Source of the DNA: Neoceratodus forsteri
Taxonomy: Eukaryota; Chordata; Ceratodontiformes; Ceratodontidae
Direction: 5' to 3'
Assembly: GCA_016271365.2 (NCBI GenBank)
Contig: CM057450.1
Coordinates: 1,807,739,967 to 1,807,803,966, forward strand
DNA length: 64,000 bases
Every line of letters begins with the position of its first letter. Position 1 is the first letter of the stretch. The position numbers and the translations under genes were made by a program. Shown here piece after piece: positions 1-12,179 of this stretch. Under the pieces are notes generated by a model. It had not been told where the DNA came from. It worked only from the letters and a program-made list of their open reading frames with translations, and did no database searches.

Positions 1-2
1 AA

Positions 3-340
3 GGAAGTCCAGGTCTAAAAGGCAGGATAATTCGAGCCATTGATGAGCGTGCTCCCACAGATGCACCACTGTGTTCAGTAATAGTACGTCGCTTATGCAG
101 CCGCGCTTGTAATTAAATACAAACCTCCCCCCTCACAGCAGCAATAGGGTTCCCCCACTCACTCCTCCAGCCCAGCTGGAAACGATTGCAAATTCCAAGC
201 ACAGCCTCTCACGCTGTGTATTTAGGGGCTAGTGAGCAGGCAGTCCACAGGGGGTAGATAGGAAGTCCAGGTCTAAAAGGCAGGATAATTCGAGCCGCTG
301 ACGAGTGGCGTTCCCAACAGATGCACCACAGTGTTCAGCA
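3..340. repeat. Direct repeat, 258-bp period, at window edge
   Basis: About 79 bases at 3-81 recur at 261-340 with few differences (both begin GGAAGTCCAGGTCTAAAAGG and run into GATGCACCAC). The spacing of 258 bp suggests a tandem unit whose earlier copies lie outside the window. The family is not recognised. No ORF of note lies inside. Confidence 0.7.
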
Positions 341-1439
341 CTGTAACCCCATATCAGCAATGGGAATGGTTATGTTCCACCCAATAGCATTTTCCTATAG
401 TATTTTCATTTCCCAAAACATATCTCCAGTATTGACACACTCGCAGAAATCTCAGGTCTGTCTTATTCATGAATGGATAAGGTGTTTCATGTCGCAGTGG
501 GGTAAAGGATCCTTCAGACTCCCTGGAATAAGCAAGGGTCCACATATCCCAGTGAATATTAGAAAAAGCTTCCTAAAATTACACACATGAACACTTTCTT
601 CAGTGACTCGTATATACATAAACGTTGTGCACACCGTATGTGCCGACCCAGTGGTGTTACCTGGATGCCCTCAGGGGAGTACTGCATAAGTGCTCATTTT
701 ATTTATTGCAAGAAACTAGTAAACTCATACTCCTGTGGGGCATAACATGTTCGTATCCATGTGAGAGACTTAAGTAAAAGGTACTTTTAAACTCAAGCAC
801 TAGAAGAAGTGTTCTGGATATGACCCACATGTACTGCAGTATCAGAGTCACAAGAGCAGTTTTAATGTGAATGTCCCCATGCCAGATGTTTCTAGCATGC
901 TTTGTCAGTGGCTTGGAAGGAGCTCATTTTCTTGATCTCTGATGCAGATAGTATAGTATTAGACATATTTCAACAGAGGTGGGGAAATTTCCACCCCACC
1001 ACACTGAGGGTAATATTTGCGATATGCAAGTACTATTTGTGGCAGGCTCGCTGTGCCCTATCACAGGAAAACAAACATCTTCCAAAAGGTGGTTAACCAC
1101 CAAAGCAGCAAGCGCACTTCAGTTGGTCTGCAGAGCAAAAATGCCTAGTTTGCCTTTTCCTGTATTTAAAAATTGTTGAAAAGCATGTTCCTGGGTCACC
1201 AAGGGAGCAGCCTAGATTAGCTATTTGAAACTGGAAAAGTCAGTCCACCATCATATGAATATACTTTGCAACACTTTGTTCTGATTAGTTCTGTTCACTG
1301 ATATTACATCATGAGTTGCTAACCTCAACAGTTTTGTTTTTGTTTGTGGATTTTTTTTTTGTGTGGATTCATTGAATAGTTTGTGAATTGGATGTGAAGA
1401 TGGTATTGCTCTCTATGTATGCACACCTGTAATGTTTCT
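341..1439. other. No gene or repeat recognised
   Basis: AT-rich sequence with only short open frames that lack family resemblance. A short T-rich run lies near 1,350. I see no exon-like, RNA or transposon signature I can support here. Confidence 0.5.
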
Positions 1440-1705
1440 TTACTCAATAAAGTTCCCCTACTCTCCTTAAGAAGTGACATTTGATCTTTAATGTCCACCT
1501 GAACAACCACTAGAAAAGGCAGATGGGACTTTGTTTTTAACATCTCATCTGAAGGACATTACACCCCAACGGTGCAGCAGCCCTTTAGTACTGCACTTAG
1601 ATGTCAGCATTTATGGTATGAGCCCAATCACAGTGTGGGAACAGAACCCATGACCTTCTGGCACAGAAGCAGCTGAACTATCATCTGAGCCATGCTGACA
1701 CGTAA
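1440..1705 (-). mobile_element. tRNA-headed SINE with conserved central domain, degraded
   Basis: Read on the minus strand, this matches the order of the better copy at 46,461-46,892: a tRNA-like head (1,600-1,705, with a degraded B box), then the block with the GATGAAACGTTAAACCGAGG-type core, and then the 'ttaaagatc..aagagtagggg' block near 1,455-1,500. It is diverged and probably old. The assignment rests on internal comparison with the copies at 4,395-4,697 and 46,461-46,892. Confidence 0.65.
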
Positions 1706-1754
1706 TTTAAATTTTACATATACAGGGAGTTAAATAAAGAATCACGTAAACATA

Positions 1755-3033
1755 GGGCTCCATTCTCAAAGATCCCTTAGATTGACACAAGCTACAGCAA
1801 AAGGCATCTTGCATCAAAGTCTGGTGCGCCTGAGACCCTGCACCCAATTCTGTATCAGGCAGGGTCCCAGCAGCAAAGTCCCACAGCCTGTGGCAACCAT
1901 GGCTGTGCACCAAACAGACAGCGCATCTGGAGGGTTTGCCACAAGCCACGGGGTGGCCGTGTGCCAGTCTAGTCCCTAGTGGTCTAGCACCACCATTTAA
2001 GAAATCATTTCCTGGTGATCGAGCAGCCACACACCCCACCCCAATATGTCCATATATTTAAAATGTGTAAATGAATATATTCCGTGGTCTAGCAGTCCCC
2101 CCATATGCCCATGTATTACAATGTAAAATTTACTGGTGGTCTAGCAGTCCCCCCCCCATGCCCTGATATGCCTATATATTAACATGTTAAAAACATCTCT
2201 TCCTGGTGGTCTAGTAGACCCCACCCTACATAGTAGTGCCCACCACCCCACTTCCTCCCCAGCCTGATCCCCAAGCTAGTGACTAGCACAGCCCTCCTCT
2301 CACAACCACAGCTGCCCGCTAACTGAGCTGTCACGGAGTGCATATTATACAGCATGCGCCATTGATTGACAGCTCACTATGAGCTGTCAATCAATGAGCG
2401 CATGCTGTATATAATACACGCTCAGTGATAGTTCAGTTGGCGGCTGGCCATGGTGGTGAGAGGAGGGCTGTGCTGGTCCCTGGCTCTGGGTTCAGGCTGG
2501 GTGGGGGAAGCAGGGTGGTGGGCACTACCTGTGGGGTTTGGGGTCCACTAGACTACCAGGAAGAGATTTTGTTTAACATGTTAATATATGGGCATATCAG
2601 GGTGGGAGGGGCCGCTAGATCACCAGGGAATTATTTATTTTAAACATTTTAATATACAGACACATTGGGGTGGGGGGCGCAGCACATGCGAGGGACGGTT
2701 CCAATAGTGGCGCAAGTGATCAAACCCTCCCAGAGGACGAAATTCTAAGTACCCTTAAGCCAGCTGGTCTAAGGGTACTTTAAATTTCACCCTCTGGGAG
2801 AGTTATGAGAATCCCAGTTTCGGGGATGTGGCAGCTTGCATCTGCCGCATGCCCCCTAGCGCCATGATGCAGCCCATTATTTGGCGCATGGGCGGCACAA
2901 GCCCTGTTTGGTGCAGGCAGCCTGCGGTTGATGCAGGCTGCCTTTGAGAATCACTCCTGGTGCATCTTTTTGCGCAAGGGACACATTGTGTCTTTCACTT
3001 GTGCCATGCCGGGAGTTTTGAGAATCGAGTCCA
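1755..3033. mobile_element. 1.27-kb foldback (long inverted repeat) element
   Basis: The left arm (about 1,980-2,376) is the reverse complement of the right arm (2,380-about 2,690). Both arms contain subrepeats of roughly 65-75 bp built on 'ctgctagaccaccagg' and 'ttaatatatgggcatat'. The centre is a hairpin with arms of about 41-44 nt and a 3-nt loop at 2,377-2,379. Outer ends look like terminal inverted repeats: gggctccattctcaaa at the left and the complement of tttgagaatcgagtcc at the right. No transposase ORF is present, so this is a non-autonomous DNA element of unassigned superfamily. Confidence 0.7.
2724..2806. repeat. Secondary hairpin inside the foldback element
   Basis: The segment 'accctcccagagg...aagtaccctta' at 2,724-2,760 is mirrored as its complement ('taagggtactt...accctctgggag') at about 2,771-2,803. 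Loop sequence is short. It lies only on the right side of the larger foldback element. Confidence 0.65.
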
Positions 3034-4147
3034 TGGTTTCCAAATCACATTAACCTAATTAGAAATATTGCATGGGTTATAATTGTATTTTGAACATGTG
3101 TATACAAGTTACTTACTGCTCCATAATCTCCCAGCTAACTTGGACTGGTATCCCATGGTACTGCCCCAATCCTCATGTGGAGCCCAAGGTGCCTTAGTGC
3201 AGTAGTACTCTGCACTAATTTTATTGTAGCTCAATGTGCCTTTCCAGGGCAAATCTTTAAATGAATACATGCATACATAGTGGGGTCACTGTTACAGACT
3301 CAGCTGTGTATAAACCTGATTTCCTTTCCATACCAGTTTTGTCACAGGGCTCAGGACACCAGCTTTCACTGCAGTAACCAGTGTCATGTACCCAGCCTTC
3401 CCGCTGGACTTATTGTTGATTCAGTTTTGCATTTCAGAGACATGCCTTGAGGAAATGAACTCTCACTCTGTAACCCACCTTCCTTAATGATTTAAAACAA
3501 TGTTTCTGCAGTTTTAGGTTCTGAACGTTCAGCCTTAAAGCAGAATTTAAAGAGGCAAAACATTTGATTTTAAAAGCAATTTAACACATCTACGAGCAAA
3601 CATTTTTACAGTTGTTCACAGCCGAGTGTGAAAAAACACCAGAGTTATCTGCTGATGGGAGTTCATTCAAGAGCTGTAGACTGGTAAAACAAAAGGGCAT
3701 TTTTCTTTCCACTCACATTCCAACTTTAACCCCAATTGAAGCTTCCAGTTCAAAGTTAAGATCTCCATCACAAACAAAAATCAACAGAGGAATGCCTCTG
3801 AAAGTGCTTTACAGTGCATTTAGAAACCTTTTCATTTTTGAGTAATAAACATTCTTGTTTAGTTCTGTCTGCTGAACTCCATAATCATGGCAGATGTTTT
3901 TCTGAGCATCCTTTGAGAGAGACTTCAGAAGTATGCATGTATTTAAATTCAGCAAACCTGGCTCTGGGTGCATGCCACCTGCAGTATCTGGAGGATAGAA
4001 GGTCTCTTTGCCAGCCAGACTGGGCCTATTTTGTCTAGCAGATCTGTTCAGACCAGGAGCCATTTGTTTTCCTTCTTATTCCTCCATCTTTTTCATGGGT
4101 TCCATTTAAAACATAATAACATGGAAGGGGTCTGCAGCCCACCACTG
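3034..4147. other. No gene recognised
   Basis: Unique-looking AT-rich DNA. Open frames up to 84 codons near 3,612-4,063 overlap on both strands, have no domain I recognise and lack coding character. I see nothing else here. Confidence 0.5.
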
Positions 4148-4350
4148 CAGCGGTGAAGCTACCACTTACAATGCCGACAGACTGGGTTTGGGAACAAGCC
4201 AGGGCTGTTGGAGGGTCAGCCAGGGGGAGCAGGATTGTGTGTCCCAGCAGACACTTTCCTTCTCCAGGATGGAAGAAGGAGAAGAAGAAGAAGGCACTTC
4301 ATAAGCAATGCTAGACTGGTAGTGAAGTGACTGAATGTGTACTGGCTGCC
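4148..4350 (+). repeat. Fragment of SINE-like repeat shared with 27,609-28,167
   Basis: The stretch around 4,190-4,270 (ggtcagccagggggagcagg ... ccttctccagg) aligns with 27,690-27,760 (ggttggccaggggggacagg ... ctctcctgg) in the same orientation. It is a diverged member of the same unnamed family. No end or target duplication is visible here. Confidence 0.5.
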
Positions 4351-4394
4351 ATTTCACACATCAATACCCACACATAGCCTCAGACAACTGCATG

Positions 4395-4697
4395 AACCAA
4401 TTTTATTAGAAGGGGAATAATGGCCAGGACACCAGAGAAAGCCCCCTACTTTTGTGAAAAGTGCCATAGGATCTTTTACTTCCACCTTGACACCCACCAG
4501 GACAGCACCAGAGATGAGTAGAAGAGACCTTGGTTTGACATCTCATCCGAAGGATGGCACACCTCAACAGTACAGCACCCCCTAGTACTGCACTCAGGTG
4601 CCAGTGTTTAGGTATGAGCCCAATCCTGGTATGGGACTAGAACGCACAGTTTTCTGGCCCAGATGCAGATGTGCTACCAACTGAGCCACGCTGGGTG
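4395..4697 (-). mobile_element. tRNA-headed SINE with conserved central domain
   Basis: This is the minus-strand counterpart of 46,461-46,892. The tRNA-like head is at 4,600-4,697 (A-box region 'tggctcagttggtag', B-box complement near 4,635). The central block lies at 4,520-4,565, followed by the 'gatcctatggcac' and 'gtgtcctggcca' blocks at 4,420-4,480. It is truncated and several per cent diverged from the other copies. Confidence 0.75.
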
Positions 4698-5077
4698 GAG
4701 GGTGACCTGTGTTCTGCTGCTGTGCCACCACCTGGATAACCGCAGGTGGTGGCGCAGGGGAGCACTGAATGACAGGGGAGCTGGAGCATAGTTGTCAGTG
4801 AGCATGTCTGGCATGCCAGCACCTGCAGACATCACCATGCTTCTAGGATGGCGAGGGAGAGACTTAAGTGGCATTGCCTTTGGAGGATGAAACCTCCCCC
4901 CAACCCACCATATCCACTTTGCACAGTAGCTGCCAGAGACCGGGGGCACTCCCATCCACACGTCCACTGTGAGTTTCCAGATATAGAGTGGGGTAGGACT
5001 GAAGGAGCTGAGAGGCACCCCAGACCCAAGGGGTAAGTTAGGGGAGCAGCACAGCGGTGCATCACACATGGGCTGTT

Positions 5078-7330
5078 ACATACGAAAATATGAAATTGCC
5101 AGCAGAAACAGGCCATAGTGGTCTGTCAAGTATGCTGAAGTGTAAAGCAAAGTCTGTATTACTGGGACTGCCCTCCCTTCCTTTTCTCCCTATAGTTGAC
5201 TGCCCCCACATTCTGTTCCACCTCCCATTTCTCCCTCCAGTTGTGACTCTCCCTTGTACTCTGTCCCACCCCCCCCCCTTAAAGATTCCCACCATTTTTA
5301 ATGATACCACCTCCTCCGGCAGATCATTCCACATTGATACCACCCTTTCCATAAAAAATTTCCTTATCATTTCCTTTTTAAATTTAACCCCCAACAACTT
5401 CAGATTTTGCCCCCTTGTGGTTCCCCTTCCTTTTTAAATGGAAAATACCCTCTGTTCCAACTTGTTTATACCTTTTAAATATTTGAAGATTTCTGTCCCT
5501 CCTGTCCACCAGGGAATACATATTGAGCTCTGGTAATCTCTCCTCGTATGGTTTGTCCCCCATGACCTGGATCATCCTGTTTGCCTGCACTGTACCCCCT
5601 CCAGTAGTCTAATGTCCTTCTTCAAATAAGGGCACCAGAACTGCATACAGTGCTCAAAGTGGGGTCTCGACAATGACCTGTATAAAGGCAGAATGACTTC
5701 CTCCCTCCTGGAGGTGATACCCCTTGTGATGCATCCCAGCACTTTATTTGCTTTGGCTGCAGCTTTGTGGCAGTGCACAGTGCTTCATGTCACCCCTAGA
5801 TCCTTTTCTTCCTCTGAGCTGGACACCTGTACGCCCCCCTAGCCAGCAGCTTGCCCTGTGATTCCTAGTCCCCATGTGTATGACCTTGCACTTCTTGGCA
5901 TTCAACCCCAACTGTCTGACCAGTTTCTCGAGCCTAGTCAGATCCTCCCTGAGCTCCTGTCTCCCCTTCCCTCCTCTGTGTCCACTGTCCCACAGAGCTT
6001 AGTATCATCAGCGAATAGACAGATTTTACTTTTGATCCCATCTGCTAAGTCACCAATAAAGATGTTGAATAACACTGGTCCGGGTACTGAGCCCTGTGGG
6101 ACCCCACTGGGTACAGGTCGAGGCTTGGATAACTCCTCCCCCCCACCACCATCACCCTCTAGTTCCTGTCCTGTAGCCAGCTCTTGACCCACTCCAGCAG
6201 CTTGTCCCCGACTCTCAGGTTACTCATTTTGCTGAGTAACCTTCCATGTGGCATAGATTCAAAGGCCTTAACTGAAGTCCAAGTACAGGACATCCACCAA
6301 CAGGCCCTTGTCCAATGATCTAGTGACCCAGTCAAAGAAGTCTGTCATGTTGGTCTGGCAGGGTCTCCCCATGGCAAACCCATGCTGCCTATTGTCCTGG
6401 AAACCATTTACCTCCATAAAGTTTACCAGTCTTTCTTTAAGAATGGTCTCCATTAACTTGTCTACAATGGAGGTTAGGCTGACCGATCTGTAATTACCAG
6501 GTTCACCTCTGGGACCACTCTTGTGGAGTGGCACCCCCATGTGCCATTCTCCAGTCCCGAGATACACATCCCGTCTCCAGTGAGGTGTTGAACAGATCCT
6601 CCCGGGAGACAGCCAGAACCTCTGCCAGCTCCACCAGAACTTTCAGGTGCATGCCATCCAGGCCAGGTGCCTTGTCCACCTGAAGGGCCCTAAGCCCCTT
6701 AAAAACCCTCTTCTTACTTGATCGCCCCCTCTGTTTCATGCTCTCTCCCCAATCTAACCCATTTTTCCCTCCGGCATAGGTCCATTCTTTTCCTTAGTGA
6801 AGACAAAGCTGAAGTACTCATTCAGTGCCTCTGCCTGTTCCTCACTATTTTCCACCCATCCCCCTTAATCCTGACAACCCCATCCTTACCGCTTTTTTTC
6901 CTCCCTTGTATATCTGAAAAAATCCTTCTCCCCCTCTCCAATCCCCTGTGCTATCCTCAGTTCTCCTGCTGCTTTGATGCCTGGACCACACGCCCTGCCT
7001 CACAGGACTCCCCAGTGTAAACTTCCTTGTCCTCTTCCCTCCTAGTACATTTGTATTTCTGAAAGGCTTCCCTCTTCTCTCTCACTTTCAGTGCCACATC
7101 TTTGTTGAACCAGCTTGTTCTCTTGGTCTTGGAATTCTTTCTTTGAGTCTTTGTAGCTTCAGTCTGTCACAACTTAATAATGGACCATTTCTGATCTGCG
7201 TTCATCTCCTGCCTGATTTTCTTAAGGTTCCATGCCAGGATTTTACCCATACCACTAAAGTCCACCGTCTTGAAGTCTACCACCCTTGTCTTGGTTTTCG
7301 CTGCTTCCTGTCCCCTACTGATTATGTTAG
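5078..7330 (-). mobile_element. CR1/L2-clade LINE, 5'-truncated
   Basis: The minus strand reads, in order, the end of the endonuclease linker (about 7,330-7,050), reverse transcriptase (6,900-5,500) and the C-terminal region, followed by a short 3' tail near 5,080-5,130 with the 'agaccactatggcctgtttctgctgg' type of end seen in other LINE copies of this window. The 5' half, including the endonuclease catalytic core, is missing, as is usual for target-primed retrotransposition. No clear target duplication is seen. Confidence 0.8.
5090..7330 (-). pseudogene. LINE ORF2 remnant (reverse transcriptase)
   Basis: Reverse transcriptase pieces lie in several frames. 'DKAPGLDGMHLKVL' falls at 6,503-6,739, 'GNYRSVSLTSIVDKLMETIL' at 6,268-6,567, and the catalytic block '[20 protein letters not shown]' followed by FADD at 5,938-6,192 (FADD codons 6,004-6,015). 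The thumb-like 'AKANKVLGCITRGITSRREE' is at 5,572-5,778, 'YEERLPELNMYSL' at 5,384-5,590, and the C-terminal 'MWNDLPEEVV' at 5,062-5,397. The product would copy its own RNA at a nicked genomic target. At least four frame changes and a missing N-terminus make it non-functional as given. Confidence 0.85.
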
Positions 7331-7429
7331 GGGTTCCAGGTGCCTGGCTAGCAGGGTCTTGAGGGATGAAATACGGGCATTGGCAGTAGGTTGAAGGATT
7401 TCCAAGGCAAGGGACTGGGTGACATAAAA

Positions 7430-7560
7430 AATGAAAATAACATTGAAAGGGTTTAGTTTAAGGGCTGTAACCATGAATGGCCCTTATGATCCCATGTGGG
7501 TTTGGGCAGACTAGACAGACCAAATTACCTTATTCTGCTAGTTTCTTCGCATTCATAAAT
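7430..7560 (+). mobile_element. CR1/L2-clade LINE 3' end
   Basis: The string 'gggcagactagacagaccaaa...ttattctgctagtttctt' is the 3' tail found at other LINE ends in this window (compare 5,100 and 36,690). Only the tail is present. It is in the opposite orientation to the adjacent LINE at 5,078-7,330. Confidence 0.6.
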
Positions 7561-9379
7561 GCTGCACTGTAGGGCATGGAATAGTGACCTGAATTACCTC
7601 AGTTTAAGACAGAGAAAACTCAAGATAGTTTCTCATCACACCTACCTACCTAGTCATGCCTACCTAGGAACTATTAATGGGTCTAGATTGGACAGCTTGG
7701 AAGGAGCATAGCATCTGCTGGGAGCAGTTGTACTGCTTTTTACCATCTCTTTTAAAAAACACTAGTTTTTGTTTTTAATTATCAGCCTGCAGTTAAAGAA
7801 CTGGCCTATTAGGACCTAATTCACAGGTTTCTGAGTCAATGAGAAGAATATATGAGTTGCGAGTTGGAACAGTGTACTTGCCAGATGAATAGAACCCGCA
7901 GTATTTAAAAAAAGCAGTAGTTGGCTATGAAGTGATTTACTTGTTACCCCGTGTGTTTTGGGGGCATGCATCAAAATAGGCCTCAGAAGAGAATGATAAT
8001 ATGTCACTGAGTAGAGTAGAACAGACTAGTTTATTTTTTTCATGGAGTGGCATTTAAACTTTGGCTTCCTATGATTGTGCTATCAGAACTTTCAAACACC
8101 CTGCCATTTTTTATTACAGTCTTAAATCATATTAAAATAAAACATGTAAATGACCCTTTTTGTTAAACGGTTCCTCTTGAATAACTGTTGGAAATGGTTA
8201 TATTAAAAGAGGTGCTATAACAAGACGCATCATGATCTACTCCAATCAAAGGAAGTTCTCTACCAAGATAGGAGAGGCAGCCACTGCACATTCTCATTAA
8301 AGTCAAGTACTAAAGAGAGGTCATCACCCCGAGATGTGTTATTTCTCTGGATCATGTCACCCTAGTTGGTGAGGGCAGAATCTGCACAGGACCACATTGC
8401 AGCAATGGGAAGGCAAGAAGGAGCAATCCAGCTGCATGACAAAGATAGTGAGAACCTCAGGAAAAAAAAACCAGAAAGAAGTACTAAGAAACGTGTTGCA
8501 TTGGGTTTACCTAAAAGGAGAAGCATGGAACCTCAGTCTTTATTCCCCCCTCCTTCTCCCCCAGCATTCTTTGACATGCCCAAAAACCACTTTCAGCTTC
8601 CCACAAATCCAGTCTAATCCATGATAACCCCACCGTCATTCAGGGGGCTCCCACATTCCCTACTGTAAACTTCTCAGGGTTGCATTCTATCTCATTTCCT
8701 GTCTGTGGCCAGCTGGTCACTTATCAACCAGTTGGAACCAGAGTCTAGTGAGGCAGGGGATGGGGCAATTCTCTGCCCCCCTCCCACCCTCTAGAGAGGA
8801 TGGAGTGAACCCAGTGGATGTGGAGATGTCATTTACCTGTGATCCCTCCTGTTTTTCTCCATAATGCCTCATTAAGCCCACCTGTCAGGGATGTTGCATT
8901 AAGCAACTAAGTCTCGTGATGAACCACAAGTGTCTATGCCTTTCCTGTCTTGCTTGCCATGTCCTTTATACCACCACCACCTGTGTGGTTACCACTAGTT
9001 GGTGGAGCAACCATGGGAATCGGTGCCCCCCTCCCTGGGGGAGAAGGAGAGCATTCTGTTTGATGGTCACCCCTCTCAGTCTGGCTGCACTATGTGCCAG
9101 GCTCAGGATGCAAACCTGGAACGCCGGAGTAGTGAGTGGTGCCTACCACCACTATATTACCAGGTGTTCCCGAGTCTGAGTGTTAAAACCTTTTATGGCA
9201 TTCTTATTAAACAATATTGCCTTGAGGAATCTCATCAGATGTAGTTACATTCTTGTTTAAAATCAGCAGTTGACTGACTAGACCCAAGTGAATTATTCAT
9301 TTGAAACACCATCAATTTTTTCATGACTTTCACATGTTTTGGATTGTCTTTTAATATTCTGTACTGAAGCCTGTAGATT
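7561..9379. other. No gene recognised
   Basis: Mostly unassigned DNA. A stretch at about 8,990-9,180 resembles a degraded minus-strand tRNA-headed SINE (box-B-like 'caaacctggaacgcc') but is too diverged to name. Open frames of up to 87 codons overlap each other and show no domain. Confidence 0.45.
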
Positions 9380-9595
9380 GGGGCTGGCAGCATAGCCTAG
9401 AGGTTAGAGTAACAAACTGAGAATGAGCTTGGCACATCCCGCAGACCTGGGTTTGATTCCCACAACCTCCACTTGCAAGCTGTATGACTCTGAGCAAGTC
9501 ACTTAACTTCCCCAGTGCACTCAGGTCACCTCTGAAAACAGACACTTGTGCCTAGTGGACCTTACCTGGTTACCAAAGACTAAAATAAAAAATTG
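9380..9595 (+). mobile_element. MIR-like CORE-SINE
   Basis: The tRNA-like head has an A box (tagcctagaggttagagt, about 9,393) and a B box (gggtttgattccc, about 9,449). It is followed by the core motif 'tgactctgagcaagtcactt' and 'aacttccccagtgc', which is the arrangement known for mammalian MIR and other CORE-SINEs. The 3' end is 'cctggttaccaaagactaaaata'. A second copy with the same tail is at 18,992-19,185, so the 3' segment is shared and not MIR-specific. Confidence 0.8.
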
Positions 9596-11444
9596 TGTTT
9601 TGCTGTGTTAAAAAAGATAACAACAAGCATTGAAGTTTATTGAATTACAAAAAGAAGGAAAGAAGTTTTGAAAGGGGTGGGTGGTGGGACATCCAAATGT
9701 AGATTCATCTGTGACAGTCCTAGAGGGTTTTGGCATGCCATTGCTGGTAACTGCCAGGGGATTTAAAAAATATACAGCCAGTCAACCGTTGGTGGGGCAT
9801 TAAAATGTATGATCTGCTTTTGTATTTAACATTTATTTCACATTTCTAAATCCCACTAGACCAGCGTAGCACATGTGTGAAGGCAGGGATACAGTAGAAG
9901 AGGTGTCCAGTGTTTCACCTGTTGGCTGTGGCAGTGACCAGAATATTTGTCATATTTTGCTTCATGTCATACTATTAACTTCAATTTGGTTTTTTTCTGC
10001 GTAAGTGTAAAAAAGCATTAAGTGAAACAGAAAAAAAGATCTGCAAGTATCTGAATGTCTACTTTTGCTTACATTTTGAGCGCTGAAACTGGAATGCACT
10101 GAACAAATGACTAGGGGGAGTTTTGACACTTGCTTCACACCAGAATGTGTCACCTAAGTGAGTCCTTCGGTGGAGGTAAAATCATCTACTACAGATCCGC
10201 ACAGATGTTTAAAACACATTGGAGTGGCGTAATCTGCTATAATTAGGGATGTGTGCTAATTACCTCTTGTTTATTAGATGTTACGAATGTGGTTAGTGTG
10301 TTGGGTAATTACAACTGCATTCAACAGTAATTGACAAACACTTGTGCTTTGTTGCATGCATAACCTTCTATCTCCTATTACGTGTTAGTGAAACCTGCTG
10401 ATTCGGATGAACTGTACACTTTCTCTTTGGGATACCTTCTGTTTCAGAGGAAACAAACAAAAAACTGACCTTCCAAAAATGTGCATTTTACATGTGCTGG
10501 TTGTAAGTTCTCATGCTGTGGATGGGGATAATTTGTGCAGCATAATACATTTTAATGGGTCTCTTCCCATTCAAACCTGCACACTGTATGTTAACAAAAG
10601 TAGCATTATTCCTGTTGTGTGTTGTTTCCCCAGCTGAGCATTATTATTGCTTGCAGGCATGATATCTGACACTGGTAATCTTAAAGTGATGCTGATGTGA
10701 GTACAGGCTCATCTCCATCAAAATGAGATGGGGATGCATGGAATAGTGTATTCTTAAGCAATGTGTGTGCCTGATGCCCTAGAGGTCTCTCCTAATAAGT
10801 GGCCAACTCTCTTGGGGAGCATGAAAACAAAACACTGTGCAGTATAGGCATCTGTGTGTGAATTTTCTCAGTCTACATAAAGTCCATCACAGTCACGCAG
10901 TCATTGTTTGCTGCCTTTTCTCATTCTGCTTGTCAATATCAACACCAGAAGTGTCCTCTGACTTCATGGGAACCAAGAGAGAGAGAGGGAGGGGACGGAT
11001 CCCTCTTCAAAGCTCTCATATTAGGCCTAACAGCTGAGCCTTCGAAGAAGAAAAGAGGACTAGAGTCCATCAGGGAAGATGGTTATGAGTAATTAACTTT
11101 CCCACTGAAAGACTGTTAGTGAAAAAGAGATTAGGATAAATTATACTTCCACCACCATTTGTTACAGCTTTTGTATCAGTTTTATTCAGTGCAGTATATG
11201 GGCAATTTTATTACATATTCATTTAATTTCTGTATTTAGTTTCATAATGGTTATTGGTTTCTTTCAGAACATTCACTCATGTTTAATGAACAAAAAGTGA
11301 GCTTAGATTAATATTTCATTTTCCTTTGGGTGTGACATACAGGCATTAATCATAAATGATGTTTGCCATTTATTTATCTGAATTTTCTCCAGCCAAAAAG
11401 CCTCAACAGTGACTTGTAAATGATGGCAATATTTAGTTAGTTAT
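9596..11444. other. No gene recognised
   Basis: AT-rich DNA with no transposon ends, RNA gene or convincing coding frame. Open frames of 60-76 codons (9,962-11,092) are isolated and unrelated to any family I recognise. Confidence 0.5.
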
Positions 11445-11640
11445 GTATCTGTTTATTTATTTAAAGTTTGATGATGAGGATAGGCACACTGAGCCAGAGC
11501 TCGTTCCCAGGTGCAACCTGGAGGAGGCACTAAGGGCTGGTTTTACTACTCTTTTATTCTTCCCTCAATAGACTTAGCATTACAAGACTCCATTTTCTCC
11601 ACACTGCCCTTCTTCACTAAAACAAACTAAGGGGTAAAGA
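11445..11640 (-). mobile_element. L2-like LINE 3' tail
   Basis: The segment starts with 'tatctgtttatttatttaaag' and runs to 'gagctcgttcccaggtgcaacctgg'. The same string order occurs at 17,635-17,720, 28,316-28,400 and 31,615-31,700, always with the T-rich end at the lower coordinate, that is as minus-strand 3' tails. The copy at 31,610-32,345 joins LINE coding sequence, which supports the assignment. Confidence 0.6.
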
Positions 11641-11829
11641 GGAACCCTGATCCTAAAGCTTTCCATGGAGTTTGTAAATAAAAAGAATAACTAGGCACTT
11701 GTACACGCCAAAAACTGAAAATAAAGGGCCCCCCGCTGATGGCCCAGTGCTAGTGCTTCTTCCATTCTGATGACCTGTGTTGAGGAGCGGGTTCAGGGAG
11801 CCAGCGTCATAGTATCCAGAGCTCAGGAG

Positions 11830-12179
11830 TGCTGCCATCTGCACTGCAAGCTAGCCTGAGGAGGGAGGCATCAGTGTACGCTGGAACAGTGACCCATTGC
11901 CATGGGCCAGGGAGCCTGCTTCTTTATGAGGGATTGTGCATGGACACATTGGCTGTACCAGCGTTGTCATACACAAGGCTGTAACTGACTCAGGGAAATG
12001 GGTAGAAGGAGAAAATACCCAGTCGTCACAAGGATGATGGCCAGTGGTGCCCTTGGGCCCTACACCGCATGGATCCTCACTGGTGAAGTATGGTTGGACT
12101 AGTGGAGGACAGAGCTGGGGATGCTGCCATGGTGGGGTACGCACCCCAGGGCTGAAAACTGGGTTGGATGCAACAGAAG
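11830..12179. repeat. Dispersed repeat related to 26,700-26,960
   Basis: The run 'cagtgacccattgccatggg' followed by 'ccagggagcctgcttcttta' at about 11,888-11,935 matches 26,790-26,835 (cagtgacccctgtgtgtggg / ccagggaacttgctccctct). It may be a SINE body, but no box A or B is clear. A short (ta)n run follows at 12,190. Confidence 0.45.

Noticed and set aside
3..340. CRISPR-like spaced repeats
   Set aside because: Only two copies, 258 bp apart, in a vertebrate repeat context. No CRISPR array is present anywhere in the window.
2425..2643. Small protein gene
   Set aside because: It lies in the right arm of the foldback element and is mirrored by the left arm; no coding signature.
5057..5437. 126-codon plus-strand gene
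   Set aside because: Antisense shadow of the LINE ORF2 C-terminus and tail.
9393..9462. tRNA gene
   Set aside because: A and B boxes are present but the sequence continues into a CORE-SINE body and cannot fold as a full tRNA. The same holds at 19,005 and 46,463.
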